Positions 22,911 to 35,780 of a DNA stretch of 64,000 bases are shown piece by piece. The stretch lies in NCBI GenBank assembly GCA_022575985.1, contig JAKSXM010000237.1:4978501-5042500 (forward strand), written 5' to 3'. The notes under the pieces are model-generated. The model was not told the origin of the DNA. It made no database searches and saw nothing but the letters and a program-made list of their open reading frames with translations. Positions within the stretch are counted from its first letter, which is position 1, and every line of letters starts with the position of its first letter. Source of the DNA: Anagrus nilaparvatae. Its lineage: Eukaryota; Arthropoda; Insecta; Hymenoptera; Mymaridae. Position numbers and translations under genes: made by a program.

Positions 22911-23484
22911 GGTGCAATTTAGCATCATAGCAATGAAAAATCCAATAGATATGGCAGCATTTTTTGGACAAATTAGTAATTTACGTACAGAGATTATTTA
23001 TCAAAGCAGAAGAAGAAACACAATTTCCATACCAGAAAAAGAAAGCTATTGTTGCTGTGAAAAAGAAGAAGCCGAACAACATTTTGAGATTTGATCATAC
23101 AGGTGATAGGTTGAGTTTTGTCCAAATTCCTTCAAACCTATGTAATACAGAAAATATTTATTCAAGGTTCTAAATTGAAAAAAATTTCGCTTGCGGCATG
23201 CGGAAAACTCGTTAATGGCAAACGGAATTCCGCTAGTAAAAAAAAACTTATTATTATTTTTCTTGTCAATTCAAAAATAAGTATTTTATTGCCACTGACA
23301 AAGAAAAATTATGTGCAGAATTTGGCCGTAAAATTAAAGAATTTACGCGGGATATCAGGCGTTTTTTACTTTTACAGCCTAAAATTTATGAAATGCTGAG
23401 TATACAAATACGAAATCCATTTGCGCCGAAAATGGACCAGTTGCCCACAATAGGAATTTCGAGGTTATCTTTAGTGGTTTTTTA
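22911..23484 (+). pseudogene. Coding-like remnant, unknown family (copy B)
   Basis: Same sequence as the remnant at 17278-17851, including the same apparent frameshift at the A-run. It was therefore already broken before the tandem duplication. See that entry for the visible motifs. Confidence 0.4.
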
Positions 23485-23967
23485 AACATTTTTATCTGTT
23501 ACTTTTGTTTTTTGGGTTCCTGAACCCTATTATGGTATAATTTTTTATTAAAAATTCTCTGCTTGTGCAACCAAAAAAAAAGGACTATGAAATCAAATTA
23601 AATAACTAAACTAAAAATAGATACCGTATTCAAGTTAAGAGACTCAAAATACATTTCATGCTCGTATTAAGCCATTCTAAAAACACAAATACTCAAAAAA
23701 AATTTTAAAATACAAATTTTAAAATTGTACAAAAAATTCAGGCCAACGCTACATTCTTAACCGAGGGCGTAAAAATAAAGAATTTCCCAGGCCCCACAAA
23801 AACTATTATCTGGGGAATCCTTTTTTATGTTTATGGATAAAACATAATTTTCTTCCCATAGCGGGTCGAAAACACATTTTTTATACCGAAGCGCGATCGA
23901 AAATAACGCATTTTCTCCCCGCCGACAAAAATATGGTACATTTTTAACCAAGGAAGCAAAAAAAAAA

Positions 23968-24390
23968 AATTTATAACCGGTTTGTGTAACTACACAACCA
24001 ACGAGCATGGAACATGTTCTTTTATCACACTGATAATAAAGTATCTATTGTTTTCATAATATAAATATTTATATACAAATATTTATATTTAGATTTTTAT
24101 TATAGAAAAATCATGCTGCTTACACATCAAAGTGAACAAAATTAATTAAATTTTCAAATTATTATAGTTTTTTAAATAATATGAATTTATTTTTTATTAA
24201 TTTTTACAATAAATTCTTTAAAAGGTACTTCTACACCAAAGGTCTTTAGGTACTTCTGCACCAAAATTCCCTAAATCGAAAATATTCTAAGTCCATTTCA
24301 ACCCCCCCTAAAAACGTTACTTTTTCACCTCCCCCTGCCGAGCCAGACTTTTTCAAATATCCCATCCAATGAACATGTTCCATGTTAAAA
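23968..24390. repeat. Dispersed repeat bounded by GGAACATG/CATGTTCC words
   Basis: It starts at 'ataaccggtttgtgta', reaches 'gcatggaacatgttc' by 24018 and ends at 'gaacatgttccatgtt' (24371-24386). Inside are 'ctaaatcgaaaatattctaagtcc' and a C-rich stretch. A diverged relative with the same order lies at 51603-52028. A partial copy with only the left part lies in copy A at about 18325-18380, and the whole is mirrored at about 29245-29665. Confidence 0.65.
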
Positions 24391-25660
24391 AGAATGGCCC
24401 AGTGTGCACGTTAATTACTAGAAACTGCAATTTTGGGCATTATTTTTTTACTCCCATGCATAAAATACAATTTTTCTTGCTCAGTGGGCAAATCTGCCCG
24501 ATTTCAAAAAATATTATTTTTGAGTATTGTGCTAAAGTTTGTAAATGACAATGGATTCAGGAAAGCTAAGGGCAACTCTTCGGCAGAATTAGCCCCCCAT
24601 GGCAAAAGTGTCCCATATTTGAAAAAATAATTTTTGAGGCTTGGGTTCAATCATTTTTTTATTCTACAAACAGATTTTCCTATATTGGAAAATTTTTTGC
24701 ACTGAGGACTGATTATTATCTGCAGAGTTAACGTGCCCCACCCCCCTGAACCCTTTATCACATAAAAAATCTAGCACAAGTCTCAAGTCTCTGAATTTAG
24801 GGAGCTGTATAGAAAAAAAATTATAAATAGTTCAATATCTTAAAAAGTAAATTGCATACAAGATAGCTATTTTTGAGATTAAACGCTCAGAAGTAAAATT
24901 AAAATCAAAAATACTTAGAAGTATAATTATAAATTACTCTTTTAATAGCCAAAAATGAGAACTATTTCTGAAAATTACAAGTTAAAATCTTACACAGGAA
25001 AAAAGTTATGAATAGTTCAGTATCTTGAAAATTAAATTGATAAACGATGACAGCTATTTTTTGAGATTAATATTGGTAATAATTCTTTGTAGTTTACCTT
25101 ACTCAAAGTTATTATCCAAATTAAAGGAAGTTCTAGAAGTAAGGAGATGACATCTTAACTGTTAACAGCAATTGCTACTTATACGTACTGACAGTACAAT
25201 TAATAGTATCGAGGAAACCTTCATATCCTGTGGTAAAAGTACCTATAAAAATAAATATAAATTAATGAATAAAATATTATCAATGTAATACTAAATTATT
25301 AATATAATTACTGACTTAAATTAAGCCTGCACTTGAACTTTTACTTTTCAGTAGTTTCACCAGCCTTATTTCCATCCGCTGTACATGAACAATTTTTTTG
25401 TATAACCTGCAAAACATTAACACAAAGAAATATTTTCTTTTTATTTAGAATAAGGAATTTGAATACTTATCTGAATTTGATTTTTAGAATTCTGGCTTTT
25501 CTGTTGGGAAATTTAATTTCACTAAATAAATTATATTTTTTCAAAACTGCCTTTAAATGCACACATGAATCTGAGTAAACAAAAACTTTTTCTAAGACAA
25601 TTAGCTTAAACATTACTTATATCTTGTAAAAAATTATTAATCGTAACATTTTTCTTTCTT
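24173..25660. other. Palindrome-arm sequence outside the 3.2 kb unit
   Basis: AT-rich, with a loose tandem pair ('agttcaatatcttaaaaagt... agctatttttgagatta' near 24830 and again near 25015). Open frames at 24433-24630 and 25333-25578 show no recognisable motif and recur in mirror image in the other arm. No gene is supported. Confidence 0.5.
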
Positions 25661-25911
25661 GACTGTAATTTGAATTGTGAATACTTAGACTTTAAAACTT
25701 TCAGACTTCTATAAACAAAAAAAAAGTTTTTCAGTTAAACACCTGAACAAGTTTAATTAATATAGAAAACAACAGAAACTGCTGACCTTCACTTGAATCC
25801 CGGCCGTGTGGCGTGGCGTGCAAGCAACCAAACAACGCATGGTCTCAGCTGTTTTAAGTGCGTTTTTGAGAATAAGTTTTTCATCTTAAAAATAATTTTT
25901 GCATTAAGTAT
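25661..25911. other. Unique spacer at the centre of the palindrome
   Basis: 251 bp lie between the last paired base of the left arm ('tttctttctt', 25660) and the first of the right arm ('aagaaagaaa', 25912). It contains a GC-richer patch of about 90 bp (25790-25860, 'cccggccgtgtggcgtggcg') that stands out from the AT-rich arms. No gene or tRNA could be assigned to it. Confidence 0.85.
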
Positions 25912-26187
25912 AAGAAAGAAAAATGTTACGATTAATAATTTTTTGCAAGATATAAGTAATGTTTAAGCTAATTGTCTTAGAAAAAGTTTTTGTTTACTCA
26001 GATTCATGTGTGCATTTAAAGGCAGTTTTGAAAAAATATAATTTATTTAGTGAAATTAAATTTCCCTACAGAAAAGCCAGAATTCTAAAAATCAAATTCA
26101 GATAAGTATTCAAATTCCTTATTCTAAATAAAAAGAAAATATTTCTTTGTGTTAATGTTTTGCAGGTTATACAATAAAATTGTTCAT

Positions 26188-28240
26188 TAGACTGCCAAAA
26201 AAAAAATCGACTTTTCGATTTTTTAAGGTGCTCAAGCGTTTTTGGATGTCATTTAATGAAAAAAAAAGTTCTACGTAAACCGCATCTAAAAATATTTAGT
26301 CGTTTGATAGCGCCAAAGCATTTTCGATTTTTGAAAATGGGCTCAGGAACGTCGGGAGGGCCTAAAGCTACTAAACTTAAAAGGCAACATAAAAACAAAA
26401 TTTTGGGGGGTATTTCATAGTTTTTTTGGTCGTTAAAAACGATGGAATCATTTATTTTTAATTATTTTTTTAAGGGAAAAAGTTATGAGCTAATTTCAGT
26501 GGTAAAAATATCAAAAATTGGACAGTTTTTGACGTCAAAAACTTGCTGCTGACTAAAAAATGTATAGAAATTATTTTCAAAGGGCATCCCGCATGTTTTT
26601 TGGGTCACTAAAAACGATGAAATTGGTTATTTTTATTTATTCTTGACGGATTCAGAGTTATGGGCCAAATATTGTAGTTTGAATTTCCGAATTCAGCATT
26701 TTTTTGAGTTAAATGACTGTCAAACGTGCAGAGAACTTTTCCGAACCTCTAGAAAGGTAAATTATCATATTTTTGTGTCTTTCTAACTAGCGCAGAATTA
26801 ATTGCTTAGATTTTTTTAAGGGTGCTAGTTTAGTTCTGTGTTACCCCAATGTCATAAAATATGGTTTTCAGGCAATTTTCCAAACAATGCTGTCATCTTG
26901 CAATTCAACCAAAATACTTCCAGTTGGTCTCATTTTTTTGCATAAAATACACCTTACAATCCCCGTAATCAGCAATTTTTCAGTATCGATTCTCTCATCG
27001 TAATAGTTAATAAACCAAATGCCCATTTTCGGCCCTAAATGACCAATTTTTAAGTTGCTACAAAAATTGATATTTTTATTAAAAATAGTTCTTATAGGTC
27101 TCAAAAATTTTGTACAAACTTTAAGTTTCCAAAATTTTTTTACTTCTTCGTTTTCAATTTTCCTTTTAGCAAATATGATAATTTAAAGACAGAGTCTCAA
27201 TTTGAGATTTAAAAAAACAATGATACTTTTATCATTAAATTTGTATAACCATATCTCGGAAATATTTAAAGCTAAAAGGATGAGTAAGAAATTTTTGGAA
27301 ACTTAGGACTTACAAAAAGTTATTGTAAAAAAATTAATCTCAATTTTATCGAAAATTAAAATTTTAGCACCAATTTAAAAATTGGTCATTTAGGGCCGAA
27401 AATGGGCATTTGATTTATTAACTATTACGATGAGAGAATCGGTGATGAAAAATTGCCGATTACGGGGATTGAAAGATGTATTTTATGCAAAAAAAATAAG
27501 ACCAATTGGAAATATTTTGGTTGAATTGCAAGATGACAACATTATTTGGAAAATTGCCTGAAAACCATATTTTATGACATTGTGGTAACACTGAACTAAA
27601 CTAGCACCCTTAAAAAAATCTTAGCAATGAATTCTGCGCTAGTTAGAAAAAGACAAAAATATGATAATTTACCTTTTTAGAGGTTCAGAAAAGTTATCTG
27701 TACGCTTGACAGCCATTTAACTCAAAAAAATGCTAAATTTGGAAAATCAAGCTACAATATTTGGCTCATTACTCTGAATCCGTCAAGAATAAATAAAAAT
27801 AACCAATTTTATCGTTTTTAGTGACCCAAAAAACATGCAGAATGCCCTTTTAAAATAATTTCTAAACATTTTTTAGTCAGCAGCAAGTTTTTGACGTCAA
27901 AAACTGTCCAATTTTTGATATTTTTACCACTGAAATTAGCTCATAACTTTTTCCCTTAAAAAAATAATTCAAAATAGATGATTCCATTGTTTTTAGCGAC
28001 CAAAAAAACTATAAAATACCCCCCGAAATTTTATTTTTATGTTGCCTTTTAAATTTAGTAGCTTTAGTCCCTCCCGACGTTCCTGAGCCCATTTTCAAAA
28101 ATCGAAAATGCTTTGGCGCTGTCCAACGACTAAATATTTTTAAATGCAGTTTATGTAGAACTTATTTTTTCATTAAATGGCATCCAAAAACGCTTGAGCA
28201 CCTTCAAAAATCGAAAAGTTGATTTTTTTTTGGCAGTCTA
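26188..28240. mobile_element. 2.05 kb foldback element, 8-bp target duplication
   Basis: It begins TAGACTGCC plus an A-run and ends with the complement, GGCAGTCTA. It is flanked by TTGTTCAT on both sides (26180-26187, 28241-28248). The two halves (26188 to about 27115 and about 27310 to 28240) are inverted copies, diverged by a few per cent with many scattered substitutions. A loop of about 200 bp lies near 27214. The 8-bp duplication suggests hAT, P or a similar superfamily. No transposase is seen. The mirrored left-arm site at about 25384-25391 (ATGAACAA) is empty, so this insertion postdates the palindrome or is missing from the other arm. Confidence 0.85.
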
Positions 28241-30148
28241 TTGTTCATGTACAGCGGATGGAAATAAGGCTGGTGAAACTACTGAAAAGTAAAAGTTCAA
28301 GTGCAGGCTTAATTTAAGTCAGTAATTATATTAATAATTTAGTATTACATTGATAATATTTTATTCATTAATTTATATTTATTTTTATAGGTACTTTTAC
28401 CACAGGATATGAAGGTTTCCTCGATACTATTAATTGTACTGTCAGTACGTATAAGTAGCAATTGCTGTTAACAGTTAAGATGTCATCTCCTTACTTCTAG
28501 AACTTCCTTTAATTTGGATAATAACTTTGAGTAAGGTAAACTACAAAGAATTATTACCAATATTAATCTCAAAAAATAGCTGTCATCGTTTATCAATTTA
28601 ATTTTCAAGATACTGAACTATTCATAACTTTTTTCCTGTGTAAGATTTTAACTTGTAATTTTCAGAAATAGTTCTCATTTTTGGCTATTAAAAGAGTAAT
28701 TTATAATTATACTTCTAAGTATTTTTGATTTTAATTTTACTTCTGAGCGTTTAATCTCAAAAATAGCTATCTTGTATGCAATTTACTTTTTAAGATATTG
28801 AACTATTTATAATTTTTTTTCTATACAGCTCCCTAAATTCAGAGACTTGAGACTTGTGCTAGATTTTTTATGTGATAAAGGGTTCAGGGGGGTGGGGCAC
28901 GTTAACTCTGCAGATAATAATCAGTCCTCAGTGCAAAAAATTTTCCAATATAGGAAAATCTGTTTGTAGAATAAAAAAATGATTGAACCCAAGCCTCAAA
29001 AATTATTTTTTCAAATATGGGACACTTTTGCCATGGGGGGCTAATTCTGCCGAAGAGTTGCCCTTAGCTTTCCTGAATCCATTGTCATTTACAAACTTTA
29101 GCACAATACTCAAAAATAATATTTTTTGAAATCGGGCAGATTTGCCCACTGAGCAAGAAAAATTGTATTTTATGCATGGGAGTAAAAAAATAATGCCCAA
29201 AATTGCAGTTTCTAGTAATTAACGTGCACACTGGGCCATTCTTTTTAACATGGAACATGTTCATTGGATGGGATATTTGAAAAAGTCTGACTCGGCAGGG
29301 GGAGGTGAAAAAGTAACGTTTTTAGGGGGGGTTGAAATGGACTTAGAATATTTTCGATTTAGGGAATTTTGGTGCAGAAGTACCTAAAGACCTTTGGTGT
29401 AGAAGTACCTTTTAAAGAATTTATTGTAAAAATTAATAAAAAATAAATTCATATTATTTAAAAAACTATAATAATTTGAAAATTTAATTAATTTTGTTCA
29501 CTTTGATGTGTAAGCAGCATGATTTTTCTATAATAAAAATCTAAATATAAATATTTGTATATAAATATTTATATTATGAAAACAATAGATACTTTATTAT
29601 CAGTGTGATAAAAGAACATGTTCCATGCTCGTTGGTTGTGTAGTTACACAAACCGGTTATAAATTTTTTTTTTTTGCTTCCTTGGTTAAAAATGTACCAT
29701 ATTTTTGTCGGCGGGGAGAAAATGCGTTATTTTCGATCGCGCTTCGGTATAAAAAATGTGTTTTCGACCCGCTATGGGAAGAAAATTATGTTTTATCCAT
29801 AAACATAAAAAAGGATTCCCCAGATAATAGTTTTTGTGGGGCCTGGGAAATTCTTTATTTTTACGCCCTCGGTTAAGAATGTAGCGTTGGCCTGAATTTT
29901 TTGTACAATTTTAAAATTTGTATTTTAAAATTTTTTTTGAGTATTTGTGTTTTTAGAATGGCTTAATACGAGCATGAAATGTATTTTGAGTCTCTTAACT
30001 TGAATACGGTATCTATTTTTAGTTTAGTTATTTAATTTGATTTCATAGTCCTTTTTTTTTGGTTGCACAAGCAGAGAATTTTTAATAAAAAATTATACCA
30101 TAATAGGGTTCAGGAACCCAAAAAACAAAAGTAACAGATAAAAATGTT

Positions 30149-30721
30149 TAAAAAACCACTAAAGATAACCTCGAAATTCCTATTGTGGGCAACTGGTCCA
30201 TTTTCGGCGCAAATGGATTTCGTATTTGTATACTCAGCATTTCATAAATTTTAGGCTGTAAAAGTAAAAAACGCCTGATATCCCGCGTAAATTCTTTAAT
30301 TTTACGGCCAAATTCTGCACATAATTTTTCTTTGTCAGTGGCAATAAAATACTTATTTTTGAATTGACAAGAAAAATAATAATAAGTTTTTTTTTACTAG
30401 CGGAATTCCGTTTGCCATTAACGAGTTTTCCGCATGCCGCAAGCGAAATTTTTTTCAATTTAGAACCTTGAATAAATATTTTCTGTATTACATAGGTTTG
30501 AAGGAATTTGGACAAAACTCAACCTATCACCTGTATGATCAAATCTCAAAATGTTGTTCGGCTTCTTCTTTTTCACAGCAACAATAGCTTTCTTTTTCTG
30601 GTATGGAAATTGTGTTTCTTCTTCTGCTTTGATAAATAATCTCTGTACGTAAATTACTAATTTGTCCAAAAAATGCTGCCATATCTATTGGATTTTTCAT
30701 TGCTATGATGCTAAATTGCAC
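30149..30721 (-). pseudogene. Coding-like remnant (mirrored copy B)
   Basis: Same broken frames as at 22911-23484, now on the minus strand. No change is seen that would restore a single reading frame. Confidence 0.4.
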
Positions 30722-30936
30722 CTTAAAAAACCAAAAAATACTTAGCTTATAAATTAATTCCCAATTGTTCTAATTAATTGAGATATAACCTGACTGGTTA
30801 CAATTTATAAACACAATAATTCCATAATAAAATTACTTTTTTTCCTGAGTGTATAATTCAAACTATAGATTAATAAAAAAATTATTCAAAACATGAGCTA
30901 ATTAATTAAAAATGATCAACATATACTTACTTTTAA

Positions 30937-31917
30937 CCCTCCGTGTGTCCACTTATTTTTTTCCTACGCGCTGTGTCCACTATGACGATTTCGGATGGGT
31001 CATTTTTTATGTATTTAAAAAATAATTTTTGGCCAAAATTTTTTTTTTAGGTTTTAGATAAACATTTTAACTTTAGGAAAAAAAAGTGTTTTGGCCAAAA
31101 TGTCCGCTCTGTTTTGCTCAAAAAAATCCGGAACAGTCGTGAACGGGCATTTTTTCAAATTTGGGGCGAAAATTCATATCTCGGACCCTAATTGATATTA
31201 AGGGGAAATATTCTAGGGATTTAAGGTTTATATATATATCTTAAAAAAAAACCGGCCCAGGTTTGGCTCCGTTCCAAAAACCTTAATTATTTCGTAATAT
31301 GAAAATTGGACTTTTTTTGGTTTTCAAAATTTACAAAAATTGAAGGTTTTCTTGTCTAAACGGCCACATAGTGGCATTTAATGGTCAAAAAAGTTATTTG
31401 TAGCTAAAGTTTAACATTTTTATAAGTTAAAAATAAAAATTGGTCCAAAAAAATTAAGGTAATTGGCCGATTATAAAAAAATCACTTATTTTTCTCTTCC
31501 AGATCTTGATCCGGCCAATTACCTTAATTTTTTTAGACCCATTTTTTTTTTTTAACTCATAAAAATGTTAAACTTTAGCTACAAATAACTTTTTTGACCA
31601 TTAAATGCCCCTAAGTGGCCGTTTAGCCAAGAAAACCTTCAATTTTTGTAAATCCAGAAGTGGAAAAAAACTCGCACATAGCGTTCACTATGACGATTTT
31701 GGCATCGGTCCAAATTGGCACCCACGGCACGACTAAATGGCGAAAAAACTAACGAACGAAAACTAACTCGACTTGCCAGGTGTTCCTAAAATGGTTCAAA
31801 GTTTTTTTAGGAGGAGTCACCAACCATCGCCCATTATGCATGTCTGAGATCCGAAAATGTGTCTGAAATGTCGAAAAAAGTAGAATGACGAAATCGTCAT
31901 AGTGGACACACGGAGGG
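30937..31917. mobile_element. piggyBac-type MITE (mirrored copy)
   Basis: Same CCCTCCGTG...CACGGAGGG ends with TTAA at 30933-30936 and 31918-31921. One base near 31684 differs from both left copies ('gcgttcac' against a complement of 'gtggacgc'), which is evidence of slight independent drift in this arm. Confidence 0.85.
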
Positions 31918-32114
31918 TTAAAAGATGTTCTGAAAACATGAACCTTGTACAGACAGCATAAAACTTTTCTTTACAATCTTTCACTCTCTAAGTTATAAAT
32001 AATATTTTATCTTGTTTTTATTTCAAACTATTAATTTTTTTACATTTATTCTCAGAAAAATAAAACAATCTAGTCTAATTAATTAAAAAGGTAACATTAA
32101 TATGTAATATTTGC

Positions 32115-32187
32115 GTGAGCGCAGTAGCTCAGAGCTAGCATTCGTGCCTGTCGTCCGAGCAGGCCGGGTTCGAGACTCGAAGCACCC
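32115..32187 (+). pseudogene. tRNA-like sequence (mirrored copy)
   Basis: Third copy of the tRNA-like sequence, here on the plus strand. Boxes A and B are intact (GTAGCTCAGAGC, GGGTTCGAGACT), and the acceptor stem is unpaired as in the others. Confidence 0.6.
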
Positions 32188-32485
32188 ATTCTGTTTTTAT
32201 TTTCTTAAAAATAAAATATTTAATTTATTAAATATTTATTCTTAAGGGTAAAGCAGAATTTGAATACTGCGTGATCAACTGTGCTCTCGGAAGTTTTGGT
32301 AGTTTTCTTCAGTACCGGCGCATGCCAGCACAGTTCCCAATTTCAAAAGACGTTCTACCAACGCAATTACCTTCCAAATTCCTAATCATCCTCCTTCAAC
32401 AATTGCATGTGTATCCACTATACTTTATACTATTTCTTTATACTAAACTCGATCTTTCTATTTTCTGTAAGTACATCAATATATG

Positions 32486-34920
32486 CACTGAGACAAATAT
32501 TCCATTAGTTTAATAGGTTTGATTTCATTGAAATATAGCAATGAAATATTCTATTAAATTAATAGTATAGTTATTGAATCAATGAAATATTTCATTAAAT
32601 TAATAATATTTTAAATTCAGTAATTTTAGACTGTACTACGCAACTCAGAATTCACTGAGAGAGACAGTGCCACGGTATACTTTAATAACAGAGGTTATGC
32701 TGTTTTGAGTATGCCAATAATTAAAGAAAATAATGAAGTTTTAATTTAAAAAAAAAAAATGTTAATATATAATGGTGGAAACGCTGCTGTTTCTGAATCT
32801 CTTTTGGGAGAAAAAATATTCATCATTTCATATAGCAAGTTAACGATACCAAAGGACTGGTTTTATAAGACTTGATCTTAAATTGTAAAAAACTATGAAC
32901 TATTTTTCTTTTTTTTCTTTTTTAGTCAATCCTTAGATATATCTGAAATATTTTAATTCTCTATTACTGCTAGGAAAAAAAATTCACAGTTGCATCTTTC
33001 CCAGTTAGCGGTAGCAAAGAACTGTTTTTATAGACACTATCTGAGACAGTGAAAAAATAAACTAATAAAATATAGAAAACCATTATTTGTTCCTTTTCTT
33101 CTACTCAATGATTAGAACTACTTTTGATAATTTCAATATTCTATCTCTTTTGGGAGAAAAAATATCCATAATTTTATATAGCATTTAAGTTTACGATACC
33201 GAAGGACTAGTTTTTTAAGAAACTATTGGATACTAAAAAATTAAACTAATAAGAATCAGAAAACCATTCTTGGTTCCTTTTCTTCTACTCAATAATTAGA
33301 ACTACTTTTGATAATTTCAATATTCTATCTCTTTTGGGAGAAAAAATATCCATAATTTTATATAGCATTCAAGTTACGATACCAAAGGACTAGTTTTTTA
33401 ATAAACTATTGGATACTAAAAAATTAAACTAATAAGAATCAGAAAACCATTCTTGGTTCCTTTTCTTCTACTCAATAATTAGAACTACTTTTGATAATTT
33501 CAATATTCTATCTCTTTTGGGAGAAAAAATATCCATAATTTAATATCAACTTGATGGCTGGAAAAAATATTCATAATTTTATATCAACTTAAATGCTATA
33601 TAAAATTATGAATATTTTTTCTCCCAAAAGAGATAGAATATTGAAATTATCAGAAGCAGTTCCAATCATTGAGTAGAAGAAGAAGAACCAAGAATGGTTT
33701 TCTGGTTTTTATTAGTTTAGTTTTTCACTATCTCAGATAGTGTCTGTAAAGACTATATAGTCCTTCGGCATCGTTAACTTGAATGCTATATACATAATGA
33801 TATGAATATTTTTTCTACCAAAAGAGATAGAATATTGAAATTATCAGAATTAGTTATAATCATTGAATAGAAGAATAGGAACCAAGAATGGTTTTCTAAT
33901 TTTTGTTAGTTCAGTTTTTCACTATCTCAGATAGTATATTAAAACCAGTTCTTTGCTACCGCTAACTGGGAAAGATGCAACTGTTAATTTTTTTTCCTAG
34001 TAGTGATAGAGAATTTAAATATTTCAGATATAATTTTAAACATTGACTAAAAAAAAAAATAGTTTTGAGAAAGTCCAATTCTGGATACTGCCTTATTGTT
34101 TTGAGAGAAATTACGTAGTTGCTTTTTATAATTTTTGTAAAGAATTTAATTAATAAAAAAAAGAATTTTTTTGTTTTTATTATATGCATCTTGTCATTCA
34201 TAGATTTAGAATGTTGATATGATTTTCTTTCCATTTAATTTAATCTTTGATACATAAAAAAATAAATAAATTAATTATTAAAAAAAATTAACTGTTTGTA
34301 ATTTTTTTATTTAATTATATATTTTTTTTTCACAAATTTTATATTCACCTATACTTTTTTACTAATTTCTTTTTTTAAACAAAATTTGTAAAATATTAAA
34401 ACTAATTAAAAAAATGATATTCAATTATTTAAATTTAATTATTTACTTTAAAATTTTGATATAATTGTTATAAGCAGATGTCGCTCTAAGAATATCACTC
34501 TCGCAAGTCATAAAATTGACTTTCCTTTACTATATAAGGATCAAAATTTTATTACATGATATACGAAGCGCGCGTGCGAATAATATATAATATAGCGAAA
34601 CAATAATAGGCGAATACACGGGGGATACAAATTAAAAACTAAATAATACACATATGCGGTCATCGTAACTTCAGTCGATAAAAACAGCGTTTAAAATATT
34701 AAGTAAATAAATAACTGGCTCACATGGTTAAAAAACTTAATATTTTATTTTCTTTAAAAAAAAAATAATAAGTCATTAAACTAAAGTTATATTTCATTGA
34801 AATAATTTTAATAATATATATCATTAAATTAATGAAATATTTCATTGCTACATTTCAATGAAATCAGTTTATCAAATTAATAATATATACCATTGAATCA
34901 AAGAAACGTTTTTCTCAGTG
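32486..34920. mobile_element. 2.4 kb TIR element (mirrored copy)
   Basis: Mirror of 18712-21146 with the same TGCA edges. It arrived here as part of the inverted duplication, not by a new insertion, because both flanks are mirrored too. Confidence 0.75.
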
Positions 34921-35780
34921 TGCATAAATGTTTATATTGACTTCTTATAAGAAATAAAACAACATATGTTATTGTTGAAGGCCTCTGCCAACATTTGGCG
35001 TGCTATGTGCAAAGAGGTAAACAATACAAATACAAATACAAATACTATTTACTTTCAATTCAATCGCCTGTTTTTATAATATTTTATTACTTATAAAAAC
35101 TATAATAATTTGAAAATTTAATTAATTTTATTCACTTTGATGTGTAAGCAGCATGATTTTTCTATAATAAAAATCTAAATATAAATATTTGTATATAAAT
35201 ATTTATATTATGAAAACAATAGATACTTTATTATCAGTGTGATAAAAGAACATGTTCCATGCTCGTTGGTTGTGTAGTTACACAAACCGGTTATAAATTT
35301 TTTTTTTTGCTTCCTTGGTTAAAAATGTACCATATTTTTGTCGGCGGGGAGAAAATGCGTTATTTTCGATCGCGCTTCGGTATAAAAAATGTCTTTTCGA
35401 CCCGCTATGGGAAGAAAATTATGTTTTATCCATAAACATAAAAAAGGATTCCCCAGATAATAGTTTTTGTGGGGCCTGGGAAATTCTTTATTTTTACGCC
35501 CTCGGTTAAGAATGTAGCGTTGGCCTGAATTTTTTGTACAATTTTAAAATTTGTATTTTAAAATTTTTTTTGAGTATTTGTGTTTTTAGAATGGCTTAAT
35601 ACGAGCATGAAATGTATTTTGAGTCTCTTAACTTGAATACGGTATCTATTTTTAGTTTAGTTATTTAATTTGATTTCATAGTCCTTTTTTTTTGGTTGCA
35701 CAAGCAGAGAATTTTTAATAAAAAATTATACCATAATAGGGTTCAGGAACCCAAAAAACAAAAGTAACAGATAAAAATGT

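Larger units (their letters stand above)
18540..24172 (+). repeat. 3.2 kb tandem duplication, copy B (split by a 2.4 kb insertion)
   Basis: It matches copy A from 18540 to 18711 and from 21149 to 24172, at a constant offset of about 5633 after the insertion. The interruption is the TIR element at 18712-21146. Copy A provides the empty site 'atttatgcatatattg', so the insertion point is exact. Confidence 0.92.
17453..25660 (+). repeat. Left arm of a giant palindrome (8.2 kb)
   Basis: Every landmark in this arm has a reverse-complement partner in 25912-36179. Partner coordinates sum to 53632-53633 outside the central insertion and to about 51572 next to the spacer. Differences between arms are very few, for example one base at about 31684 and one homopolymer unit. 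The left edge is at 'agatttgatc' inside copy A. Left of it the 3.2 kb unit continues, whereas right of 36179 the sequence is unrelated. Confidence 0.95.
29461..35092 (-). repeat. Mirrored copy B of the 3.2 kb unit with its TIR insertion
   Basis: Reverse complement of 18540-24172, including the 2.4 kb TIR element at 32486-34920. Confidence 0.9.

Noticed and set aside
24433..24630. 65-codon frame in the palindrome arms
   Set aside because: Hydrophobic, no motif. It occurs twice only because the arms are copies.
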